Below are positions 1-9,200 of a DNA stretch of 64,000 bases, piece by piece. The DNA is from Rhynchopus sp. YZ270_cl-10. Taxonomy: Eukaryota; Euglenozoa; Diplonemea; Diplonemida; Diplonemidae. A program made the position numbers and the translations under genes. The notes below the pieces were generated by a model. That model ran no database searches. It saw nothing but the letters and a program-made list of their open reading frames with translations, and was not told where the DNA came from. The first letter of the stretch is position 1, and every line of letters starts with the position of its first letter. The stretch is from contig OZ037835.1 of NCBI GenBank assembly GCA_964035575.1, positions 868,001 to 932,000 of the forward strand, written 5' to 3'.

Positions 1-3000
1 CGCTCAGGTCCTCCCCACTCACAGGGATGCGTGCACGTGCCAGCAGTGCTGCTGCATTCGACCCAGCTGTCACAGCACCCTCACCACCAACACCTTCACC
101 TGCACCTCCACCTGAACTGCCACGTGTCGCCTTCACAGCCGCAAGCAGTTCTGTGCAGGCACGTTCGTACAGCACACTGTCTCCACACACCAGTGCCGCA
201 AAGAACCCAAGCACACGCTGCGAGTCCTTGCTGAAGCTCCGCTGCACCAGCGTCCCCAGTGTCCCTGCTGGGTCACGTGCAAGCCGCCGTGCTGCAAGGT
301 GCTCCCCAAGCGACTTGTGCCGGAACGTGAACGCACTCCGCTCCTCCCCAAAGTCCTCAATCCGGAACGGCAGGCAGCGGAAGCACGCATCCCGCACAGC
401 CGCACACACACCGTGCTGCGAATCAAGAATCTGCGACGCCACACCCACAGTCCCCTGCCACTCGTTTGTCTCCAGCATCCTGCATGCAACAAGCTCCCCT
501 GCACGCACCACATCCTCCAAAGACACATCCGAAACAGCAACAGCAACAGCAACTCCACCAGACGCCATCTCCTTCTTCGTCCACGTCTCCAGGTAGGCCT
601 CGTAGATCACCTCCTCAGAAGCCTTCCCGCTGCACTGTGCGTGGCACGCCATGTGCAGCACAAACGGGTTCCGCAGCTGCACAAGTCCCTCAACGTCCTC
701 CTCACGCACGAAGACTGTGCGCTCTCCATCCTTCTCCTTCTCCTTCTCCTTCCCCTCTTTGTGTTCCTTCTCCCAGGCTGTGTTTGCACGCTCGATGTAC
801 GTTCTCGCATCCACCTCTGTGAACGGCTGCATGTACACAGCACGCACACCAGCACCACACACACCAGACGGAGACGTGTCCACACCCTTCAGGTACTCAC
901 CACGCACAGTCACAACAACGCTGCAGTGTGCCTCCACCCACGGATGCCGGCACAGAAGGCCACCCTCAGCCACCACAGCACCCACATCCTCCTGCGTCAG
1001 CCCCACCTCGTCCAGCGAGTCCAGCACCAGCACCACCTCGTACGTCTCCGCAAGGTACGCACGGTCCGCCTCCCGCAGCGCAAACGACTCCAGCACAAAC
1101 CTGTCCAGCCCTCCCTTCTCAAGCAGGTGCTGCTTCACAGTCGGCAGCGCCACAAACACAGGGAAGTACGGCTTCGCATCCGCATCCGCAGTCACGTCAC
1201 TCACCACGCTGTTTCTGTTCCTGTTCGTGTCTTCGCTGTCGGTGCTTTCGCTCTTCCTCGCAGACGTTGCAAGGTCGCTCAGAATTGCAATCGAAGCAGA
1301 CGTCTTCCCACTCCCTCCTTCTCCGATCACACACAGCACACCACACGTCCCTTGTCTTTCTTCTCTCGCATCCACATCAGGCTTGCGCTCTGTGCCCGCT
1401 GCTGCCTGTGTGCACACGGAAGACATCTGCTTCCCAACTCCACGTACACGTGCACGAAGCCACCTCCGCACCTCCTCCATCAGCGGACGTGTCTCCGACT
1501 CATCCACACGTGCGTCGTCCCCCACACGCCCCTCCACGTACTGCGCAAGGTAGTCCTTGAAGAACGCGACTGTGTGTCCCATCACCTCCTGCAGCGCACC
1601 CACCTGCTCAGCCGCACTCGTCTCCCCCACATTTACTCCCACACCAGCACACACCTCCTGCATCACAATCACGTCAAAGCGCAGCCCCATCATCCGCAGC
1701 AACGTCGGCGAAAGCTTCCACTGCACCCGGTACTCGATGTTCGCTGTGTACAGCAGCTCGTCCTCCGAAGCATACACAGACGAGAACTTCACGTCTGCAG
1801 CACCCTCCTTCGCCACCACCACAAAGAACGTCCCACCCTTCCCGTACATGAAGCTCCGAGCCACATCCCGCTTCAGTGTTGTCGACGTGAAGCAGTTCCA
1901 CACAATGTGCGTATTAAGAGCGTACTTCGCAGACACGTTCACATTGATCCCACGGAACACAGTCCGCAGCTGCTTCCGACGGCTCCCAATCAGCCGGTCC
2001 AGACCACGGATCAGCGGCGCAAAGGTCGCAATCACGTGCAGCTGCGGGGGTGCGGGTGACAGCTCAAACACGTTCGGTGCTGTCTTCCCAGGTGTCCCCT
2101 TCCACTCCTTCACTGCAGCCAGCTGACCCACAGCACGCATCGCAGTGTTCATCGTCATGTACAGCGCAAGCGACTGTGACTTCACATCAGCAGCACTCCC
2201 GTGGTTGTCCAGCACAGCCCGCTCCGTCAGTCTGATGTACCGCAGCTTCCCGTCAGGCCCTTTTGCAATCTGCGGTGTCCCGTCCTCGTCACACACAACA
2301 TCCCCGCCGCTGTCCAGCACATACTCCACACAGTCAGACGTGAACAGGAACCCCGACAGCAGCAGCTCAAACGGGTCGCGTGCCGCCATCCAGTCCTCCA
2401 CCTCCACGTGCCCACCACGTGTCCCCGCAGCCTCCCTCCGTCCTCTCATGTCCTCCAGCAGACGCTTGCACACCACACGGAACCCGGCCTCCATGTGCCG
2501 CACGTGTTCGTCCGTGTAGCCCAACGGCGGATCCACCTTTGGCAGACCGCGCAGCCAGCACAGCAGGTCTTCACCTCCATTGCTGTTCTTGTTCTTGTTG
2601 CTGTCGTCTGTTTTCCGCAGCCACTCCACCTTCCGTCCGTCTGTGTGCCGCAGTGCACCCGTGTCCCCGTCAAGATCGTCCTCTCCCAGCTGTCTGTCTC
2701 CAGTCGAGGTGCTCGTGTCTTTCGCCATGTCCATGTGAGGGTCAGTGAGAGGTGCTGTCGTTGCATCTCCACTGCTCTGTTCCACCCCCACACCTTTTCT
2801 TGCTGTTGTTGTTCTGGCGACACCGTCAGTGAGGTACACCTGCGCAGCATCTTCCACCTCCACAAGGATCTCTGCTGCATGCACCCCCAGCTCCGCCTCA
2901 AGTCGCCCCCGCACATCCGCGTCCCTGTGCTGCAGTGCGTACCACAGCGGCACCTTCCCGTCCCTGTCACGCACGTTCCCTGCCCCGTTCAAAACAAGAA

Positions 3001-3148
3001 ACCGCACTGCCTCCACGTCCCCCGCAAGCACGGCACTGTGCAGCATTGTCCTCCCGTCCACGCTGTCCACTGCGTCCACGGGCCTCTCCTTCCCAGTAAT
3101 TCCTTTTGCAATCTCGTCCTTTTCAGGCTTCGATGCTCCGGATCCCAT
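1..3148 (-). CDS. NLR-like protein, copy 1 (myristoyl-ankyrin-ART-NACHT), 3' end outside window
   Basis: The reading frame stays open from the ATG at 3146-3148 to the left edge of the window, giving 1049 codons of the N-terminal part. It is colinear with the complete paralog at 6221-11407. Every length difference I aligned is a multiple of three (6, 6, 6, 21 and 30 bases), as expected if both copies are under protein-level selection. The start reads MGSGASK, an N-myristoylation motif. Then come about two ankyrin repeats, an arginine-type ADP-ribosyltransferase domain (TVFRGI, FTSTT, SEDELLY) and a NACHT domain (GEGGSGKTS Walker A, LVLDSLDE Walker B). The window edge cuts it just as the pentapeptide-like segment begins. 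The minus-strand text before the ATG is a pyrimidine-rich run ending in CAG, so the start may lie just after a 5' UTR splice acceptor. Function is inferred from the domains. Confidence 0.88.
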   Translation of the reverse strand, partial: MGSGASKPEKDEIAKGITGKERPVDAVDSVDGRTMLHSAVLAGDVEAVRFLVLNGAGNVRDRDGKVPLWYALQHRDADVRGRLEAELGVHAAEILVEVEDAAQVYLTDGVARTTTARKGVGVEQSSGDATTAPLTDPHMDMAKDTSTSTGDRQLGEDDLDGDTGALRHTDGRKVEWLRKTDDSNKNKNSNGGEDLLCWLRGLPKVDPPLGYTDEHVRHMEAGFRVVCKRLLEDMRGRREAAGTRGGHVEVEDWMAARDPFELLLSGFLFTSDCVEYVLDSGGDVVCDEDGTPQIAKGPDGKLRYIRLTERAVLDNHGSAADVKSQSLALYMTMNTAMRAVGQLAAVKEWKGTPGKTAPNVFELSPAPPQLHVIATFAPLIRGLDRLIGSRRKQLRTVFRGINVNVSAKYALNTHIVWNCFTSTTLKRDVARSFMYGKGGTFFVVVAKEGAADVKFSSVYASEDELLYTANIEYRVQWKLSPTLLRMMGLRFDVIVMQEVCAGVGVNVGETSAAEQVGALQEVMGHTVAFFKDYLAQYVEGRVGDDARVDESETRPLMEEVRRWLRARVRGVGKQMSSVCTQAAAGTERKPDVDAREERQGTCGVLCVIGEGGSGKTSASIAILSDLATSARKSESTDSEDTNRNRNSVVSDVTADADAKPYFPVFVALPTVKQHLLEKGGLDRFVLESFALREADRAYLAETYEVVLVLDSLDEVGLTQEDVGAVVAEGGLLCRHPWVEAHCSVVVTVRGEYLKGVDTSPSGVCGAGVRAVYMQPFTEVDARTYIERANTAWEKEHKEGKEKEKEKDGERTVFVREEDVEGLVQLRNPFVLHMACHAQCSGKASEEVIYEAYLETWTKKEMASGGVAVAVAVSDVSLEDVVRAGELVACRMLETNEWQGTVGVASQILDSQHGVCAAVRDACFRCLPFRIEDFGEERSAFTFRHKSLGEHLAARRLARDPAGTLGTLVQRSFSKDSQRVLGFFAALVCGDSVLYERACTELLAAVKATRGSSGGGAGEGVGGEGAVTAGSNAAALLARARIPVSGEDLS

Positions 3149-3664
3149 CTTCCTGAAAGAAAATGTAAGATGTGTGTTTGTTCACAGACTTGGTGTGTTG
3201 TCCCTGTGTGTGTGTTGTGCGAATACGAAGAAGGAGAAGAAGCAGAATTATTAAGAAAACCCAATTGTGAGGGAAATCCCCATGTATTGTGAGGACAAAA
3301 AAATGCAACCTTACCGGAGCTGCAAAAAGCTTCCACTTTTACCCCACCACAGGCTGGGATTGCTCCGGAGATGCATGAGCTCACACACCTCTGCTGGGTG
3401 ACAGGGGAGGGAAGAAAGTAAACGTTGATAGCCTGCATTTGTTTTCTTTCTCTTTCAACAGGACTGAAAAACATTTGTAAGACAAGACTCGGGTGGGGAA
3501 CACTGTAAAGTGCCCTTTTGCACCGTAGGGTAGTGAAGCGTCGTGAGGGTGCTGATGATAAGACTGAGGGTCATGGGGTGATCTGAAGCCTCTCACATTG
3601 GCAGGTGGGGGAGGTGAAGGGGCTCGTCACCATCATCACTGGAGGGATGGACACCCACACCCCC
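3149..3664. other. spacer upstream of NLR copy 1
   Basis: No convincing coding sequence. On the minus strand the last 25 bases before the copy 1 ATG are pyrimidine-rich and end in CAG then GAAG, which fits a splice acceptor in the 5' UTR. A further 5' exon may lie here, but I cannot place it. Confidence 0.4.
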
Positions 3665-5565
3665 CTAGCCAAGATTCACTGGGATTTGCTCCCGCAGGTC
3701 GTCAAGCCTGCGCCACGGGTCTTCCTCAGGGGGCTCGCTTAGGTACGATGTGTCTGTGGGGCCTTGGGCAGCAGCACTGTCGGCACTGACCATCTGTGCG
3801 TACGACATCCATGAAGCGGTCTGTGGGGAGAGTGGTAAATGTAGAGTTGTGTTCCACCTGACATTGCTTTGTTCAGGGTTGTATGAAAAGCACATTCGAA
3901 ACCGAGAAAGGGTAGCAAAATTGAGACAGCTCACATGACGAGCACAAGACACCCTCTTTGGAGCGCCAACATGACATCCACACATGAACAACACAATGCA
4001 TGCCGCATACCACCGGGTCGACATCTGCCCGCCCAGCAGGAGCCTCCTCCTCTGCAGGTACTGCGTCGTGGCCCTCATCAGCAGCACAGCACTCCACAGC
4101 AGTGAACTCCGCTCGGTGCCCCTTCGCGAACCACTCAGCAAGCAGCGTGCGGGTCTGGCGCTCAAGGCTCTCTGCAAGCTCCGCTTTGCAGCCACGCTCC
4201 TGCAAAGAAAAAGAGAAAAAGTTTGGGAGATGGCCTTAACCATCTCGCGATTTTCGGCGGGGGAGAAAAAAACACCGGTACCCTGTATTTTCACGAAATC
4301 TTTCCCCCCTCATATTTTAAGTGTCATGCATAAAAAGCACATACCTGCGGCTTAATACTCTCCACCGCTGACCAGGGGTTGTAATCTGTTGGACTTTCAC
4401 CACGGGCGTCCTGCACATTCCAGTGTACACTGTCGATGAGTGCACTGTGCAGCCTCTGCGCAACAAGCGTCTGCTCCGCCACGAGCGCTGCCCGCCCCGA
4501 GGCCTCTTGCTGCACGGCGGCACGCCAGCCCTGCTGCGCACCCCAGCTGCGTTCGACGCCGGCCCACCCCTCCGCCTCCTCCTCCACAACAAAGCGCCGC
4601 ATGCCCGCCTCACGCCACTCCAGCCGCCCCTCTTCCGCCACCCCCTCCAGCAGCCCCGCTATATGCCCCACCACCACAACACCATCCGGCGAAGCAAGCA
4701 GCGCGCCCCTCTCCGCTACCTCCTCCACCTCTACCTCCACACGACCACGTGCCTCAACGTTGCACGCCCTCCACAGAAGCAGGGAGGTGCACCTTGCCAC
4801 CTCCTGCATGAAGTCCGACCGCAGGACGTCCCTCTCGCAGGACTCCTCGAAGATGTATTCTGTGTCGCGCGACAACCGTTCCTCCTCGCACAGTGCACTG
4901 CGCTGCGCTGCTTCAAAACGAATCCTCCCCTCCGCACGCTCCCTTGCGATATGCCCATCCGTCTCTGCAATTCTACAGAGACTTTCAAAAGAGGCATCTC
5001 TCTCCTGCACAATAAACCCTCTCTTCTCTCGCTGATGTTGCTCAACAAGCATACTATTTCCTTCAACAATACCAACCGTACATACTTCGCTAAGATACAA
5101 ACAACGAAGGTTCAGCTGCAAAGCAGAACGACTTTCCTCTCCTACGACCATGCACCGTGCGGTCTCCTCCTCCGTAAAGATGTGTGTAGTGGCCCTAGAG
5201 ACCTTCCGTCGAACGACACTTTCCACATCGCTTGGTTCACGAACACACACGATGTAGGAGTGGCTATTGAAGTGTGTCTGCATGAAGCACCAGGCCACGT
5301 CCTCCTCAAGCAGCGTCTCCTTGCGTGCGGTGGTCTCACGACGTGACAGAAGGGTGTGCTGGCGGGCGTGCAGGTCTTGAACGATAGGGCACACCGCTGC
5401 GTCGTTGAAGGCAAGCATTGCCTCGTGGCGGTGCTGGCGCCGTGGGTTGGGACGGTCAACAGAGTTGTCTTCCTCTGCAGATACCATATGGTTTACTGGA
5501 GCAGCGCATGGTATATGAGGGCACCCTGTTTCGGTTTGACCCGCTTCCTTCGCTTGATCTGTCAT
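3665..5565 (-). CDS. three-exon gene, Glu/Arg-rich helical protein of 521 aa
   Basis: I do not recognise the family. Exons on the minus strand are 5565-4345 (407 codons, starts MTDQAKEAG), 4199-4011 (63 codons) and 3820-3665 (51 codons plus TAG). Intron 1 (4344-4200) runs from GTATGTG to a long pyrimidine tract and TTTGCAG. Intron 2 (4010-3821) runs from GTATGCG to CTCCCCACAG. Both are phase 0, and exon 1 meets a stop soon after its donor if unspliced. The middle of the protein is dense in Glu, Arg, Ala and Leu with spacing like long helices or coiled coil. The C-terminus is acidic and Ser/Pro-rich. No signal peptide or membrane segment is visible. It lies between the two NLR-like paralogs on the same strand, so it could belong to the same expressed cluster, which is inference. 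A further 5' non-coding exon is possible. Confidence 0.72.
3821..4010 (-). other. spliceosomal intron 2 of the helical-protein gene
   Basis: A 190-nt intron with donor GTATGC and acceptor CTCTCCCCACAG, phase 0. The donor matches intron 1 closely, which supports a GTATGY donor preference in this genome. Confidence 0.7.
4200..4344 (-). other. spliceosomal intron 1 of the helical-protein gene
   Basis: A 145-nt intron with donor GTATGT and acceptor TTTCTTTGCAG preceded by a strong pyrimidine tract. It joins codon CAG to codon GAG in phase 0. Confidence 0.75.
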
Positions 5566-6220
5566 GTCTAATATCTGAGAGAAACCACTCCTCCGCTATG
5601 TCAAAAGTTACACAGAATTAGTAGTTTCAACGAGCGAGATGACAAATGAATGCAGGGTTGAACTAGAGAGGGGAAGGGGGAAGGGGAAGGGGTGCGTGTA
5701 GGGGGGTGATGTGCAAAAAGGAATAAAAAAAAGGGGGGGAAAGGGGGAAAAAAGGCAGTAATTATGAGTGGAGGGAGGGAGTGTGTGGTGTTCTTGGGGG
5801 GGGGTGTGTGCGTGTGGTGTAGCGGTGGAGAGGGGGTGAAATAAAGTGGGGTGATTTCGGGTCGTTTTATTTTCAAGAAAATTCACAAAAATTCACAAAG
5901 CGTTCAAATTATTGCGCATCAACTCGACGTTTGGATAAAGAAAAAACAGAGACGAAAGGGGGTGTTTGGGGGAAGAGTTTAATTCTTGAACGCATCCCCA
6001 CACTCAGTCACACATATTATTAGCCAGTCATCAAAACAGACAACATTGCACTGAAACTCTCAATCGTTCAACACAAAAATATGGAAGGTGTGTGGAATTC
6101 CAGTGGGAGTGGCATGAGGGCACCACCGCACGAGGCAGTGTCAACACCATTCGTGCTCGTCACTCAGACTGCAATCCTCTTGGAAAAGAGGCAAACACAA
6201 AGAGCCGAACAGTGCGCTTA
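5566..6220. other. spacer between helical-protein gene and NLR copy 2
   Basis: No gene seen. The stretch is purine-rich on the plus strand with several runs of G and A. It must contain the 3' UTR of NLR copy 2 and the promoter of the helical-protein gene, but I recognise no specific signal. Confidence 0.4.
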
Positions 6221-9200
6221 CTACTCGACATCACAAAGAATCCGTCTCGCAAGTTCAGGTTCCACAGCATCAGCATTGCGACAGCCTAATGCACGAGGAA
6301 CTGTTGAAGGAACACCGACCACCCTCTTCATCCGCAAACCATCAATCGTCCCGTCTTCCCCAGTGCAGATGCTCAACACACGCACAGTGTTGTCATAGTT
6401 ACTACAAATCACTTCGCGTCCATGGGGGCTCACAGCAAATCTGGACAAAACACCATATACCCTGATCGCTGCCACCTTCTCACCAGTGGTCATGCTCCAC
6501 ACAATCACACTGTCCGTACTCGACACCACGTGAGCTCCATCAGATGTCAGTGCCACTCCGAACACGGGGTTATCATGCTCCAAGGTGAAGACCTCCTTCC
6601 CGCTGGCAACATCCCACACACGCACAGTCTCGTCGTCAGAGCATGAAACAAGACGGCCTCCATCGGGAGTCATAGCCACATCCAAGACATCAGAAGTATG
6701 TCCTTTGAACACCATCGTCTCTTCTCCAGTGTGAAGTTTCGACATGTGTACGGTGCCGTCAGAATAGTACGAAACCACATGCACTCCATCAGGAGTCACT
6801 ACCGCACTTGCTGAACGGCACGTAGTTCTTGCATATGCTGACACCTTCTTCCCAGTCGGCATGCTCCACACATACGTATAGTAAGTGTCTTCCTCCTGTG
6901 AAGACTCTGAACAGGTCACCACGTGAGATACATCGGGAGACAATGCCAAAGAATGCAGTCTTCCACACTGTTTCAAGAACACCGCAAACTCACTGGAGGC
7001 TGTACACAAAGGCTGCACTTTCCCCGTCGAAACGTCCCACACACGCGCTCTCCTTTCGCCAGCGTCGTCGCAAGAGCAATAAACTACATGAGATCGATCT
7101 GGGGACACAGCAGCAGCATCATCATGGTTAGTTATTCCTGCTTCAACTACCTGTGTCTGCCTGCCGGTGGATGCGTTCCAGATGGAGTTCCTCTTGTCAC
7201 CATACGAAATGATAGATCCATCAGGGGCCACTGCCACAAACCGGCCTGACAGTCCTTCGAAACCTGGTGTCTCCTTCCCGGTCGTCATGTTCCACACTCG
7301 AACAGCACAGTCGTCTACGGAGCATGAAACCACGTGGCATCCATCTGGTGTTACTGCCACTGCATTCACATCATTGGTATGCCCTTGCAACACCGTCACC
7401 TCCTTCCCAGTCGAAATGCTCCAAACGTGTACATTTCCGCTCATGGATCCAGCAACCACGTGACATCCATCGGGAGTGACTGCCACTGCTGACAACTCAG
7501 CATCGGCATGGAACACCATCACTTCTGCCCCAGTCGAGAGGTTCCAAAGATGTGCGTCATCAAAGCACGAAACAACATGGCATCCATCGGGAGTGACTGC
7601 TAGTGCATGCGAAGACTTCACACAACAAGGCCACTGCCTCTCCTGCTTCCCCTTCACCAGATCCCATACGCACAGCTCTTCCTCGGAGCATGTCACTATT
7701 TTCCTTCCATCCTTCGTAATAACCATGCTGTAAATGCCAGGCGACTCCACTGCCAGCATTTCCATCCCCGTCGAGAGATCCCACACACGGATGCCGTCTT
7801 CAGGAGAAGATGAAACAACTTTAGAACTGTCGGGAGTGACTGCCACAGCGAACGCCTCGTGGCCTTCCAAGACATACACTTCATCCCCAGTGTGCAGATC
7901 CCACACACGCACAGTTTTGTCATTGCAGCACGAAACTACGCAGTTTCCGTCAGGTGTTACTGCCACTCCATAAACGTCCTTCTTCGAACATCCTCTATCT
8001 CTCAAGACCACCACTTCTTTCCCAGAAGACATGCTCCACACATGTACTCTGCCGCTGACTCCAGCTGCTACTATATGTTTGCCATCAGGTGTCACTGACA
8101 CATCAAAGGCTTCCTGCTGCAGTACAGGAAGTGGTGTGCCAAGTGCGCAGTCAGGCAGCATCGTGCCACCCATGTCGCAGGTGTGGAACTCAGTGTGCTC
8201 CAGCCAGCAGTTCGAGAAGGAAGCGCCCGTCATCACCGTCTCCACAAACAGAGACCCGCGCAGGTCGCAGTTCGACACACGGATCCCGCTCAGGTCCTCC
8301 CCACTCACAGGGATGCGTGCACGTGCCAGCAGTGCTGCTGCATTCGACCCTGCTGTCACAATACCCTCCCCACCACCATCTTCACCTGCACCTGAACTGC
8401 CACGTGTCGCCTTCACAGCCGCAAGCAGTTCTGTGCAGGCACGTTCGTACAGCACACTGTCTCCACACACCAGTGCCGCAAAGAACCCAAGCACACGCTG
8501 CGAATCCTTGCTGAAGCTCCGCTGCACCAGCGTCCCCAGTGTCCCTGCTGGGTCACGTGCAAGCCGCCGTGCTGCAAGGTGCTCCCCAAGCGACTTGTGC
8601 CGGAACGTGAACGCACTCCGCTCCTCCCCAAAGTCCTCAATCCGGAACGGCAGACACCGGAAGCACGCATCCCGCACAGCCTCACACACACCGTGCTGCG
8701 AATCAAGAATCTGCGACGCCACACCCACAGTCCCCTGCCACTCGTTTGTCTCCAGCATCCTGCATGCAACAAGCTCCCCTGCACGCACCACATCCTCCAA
8801 AGACACATCCGAAACAGCAACAGCAACAGCAACTCCACCAGACGCCATCTCCTTCTTCGTCCACGTCTCCAGGTAGGCCTCGTAGATCACCTCCTCAGAA
8901 GCCTTCCCGCTGCACTGTGCGTGGCACGCCATGTGCAGCACAAACGGGTTCCGCAGCTGCACAAGTCCCTCAACGTCCTCCTCACGCACGAAGACTGTGC
9001 GCTCTCCATCCTTCTCCTTCTCCTTCTCTTCTTTGTGTTCCTTCTCCCAGGCTGTGTTTGCACGCTCGATGTACGTTCTCGCATCCACCTCTGTGAACGG
9101 CTGCATGTACACAGCACGCACACCAGCCCCACACACACCAGACGGAGACGTGTCCACACCCTTCAGGTACTCACCACGCACAGTCACAACAACGCTGCAG

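Noticed and set aside
299-2059. Long plus-strand open frames opposite the NLR-like genes (also 8579-10207, 2201-3292, 10490-11449)
   Set aside because: They are antisense shadows of GC-rich coding DNA, with His/Arg/Leu/Pro-biased products and no domains. The minus frame carries all motifs.
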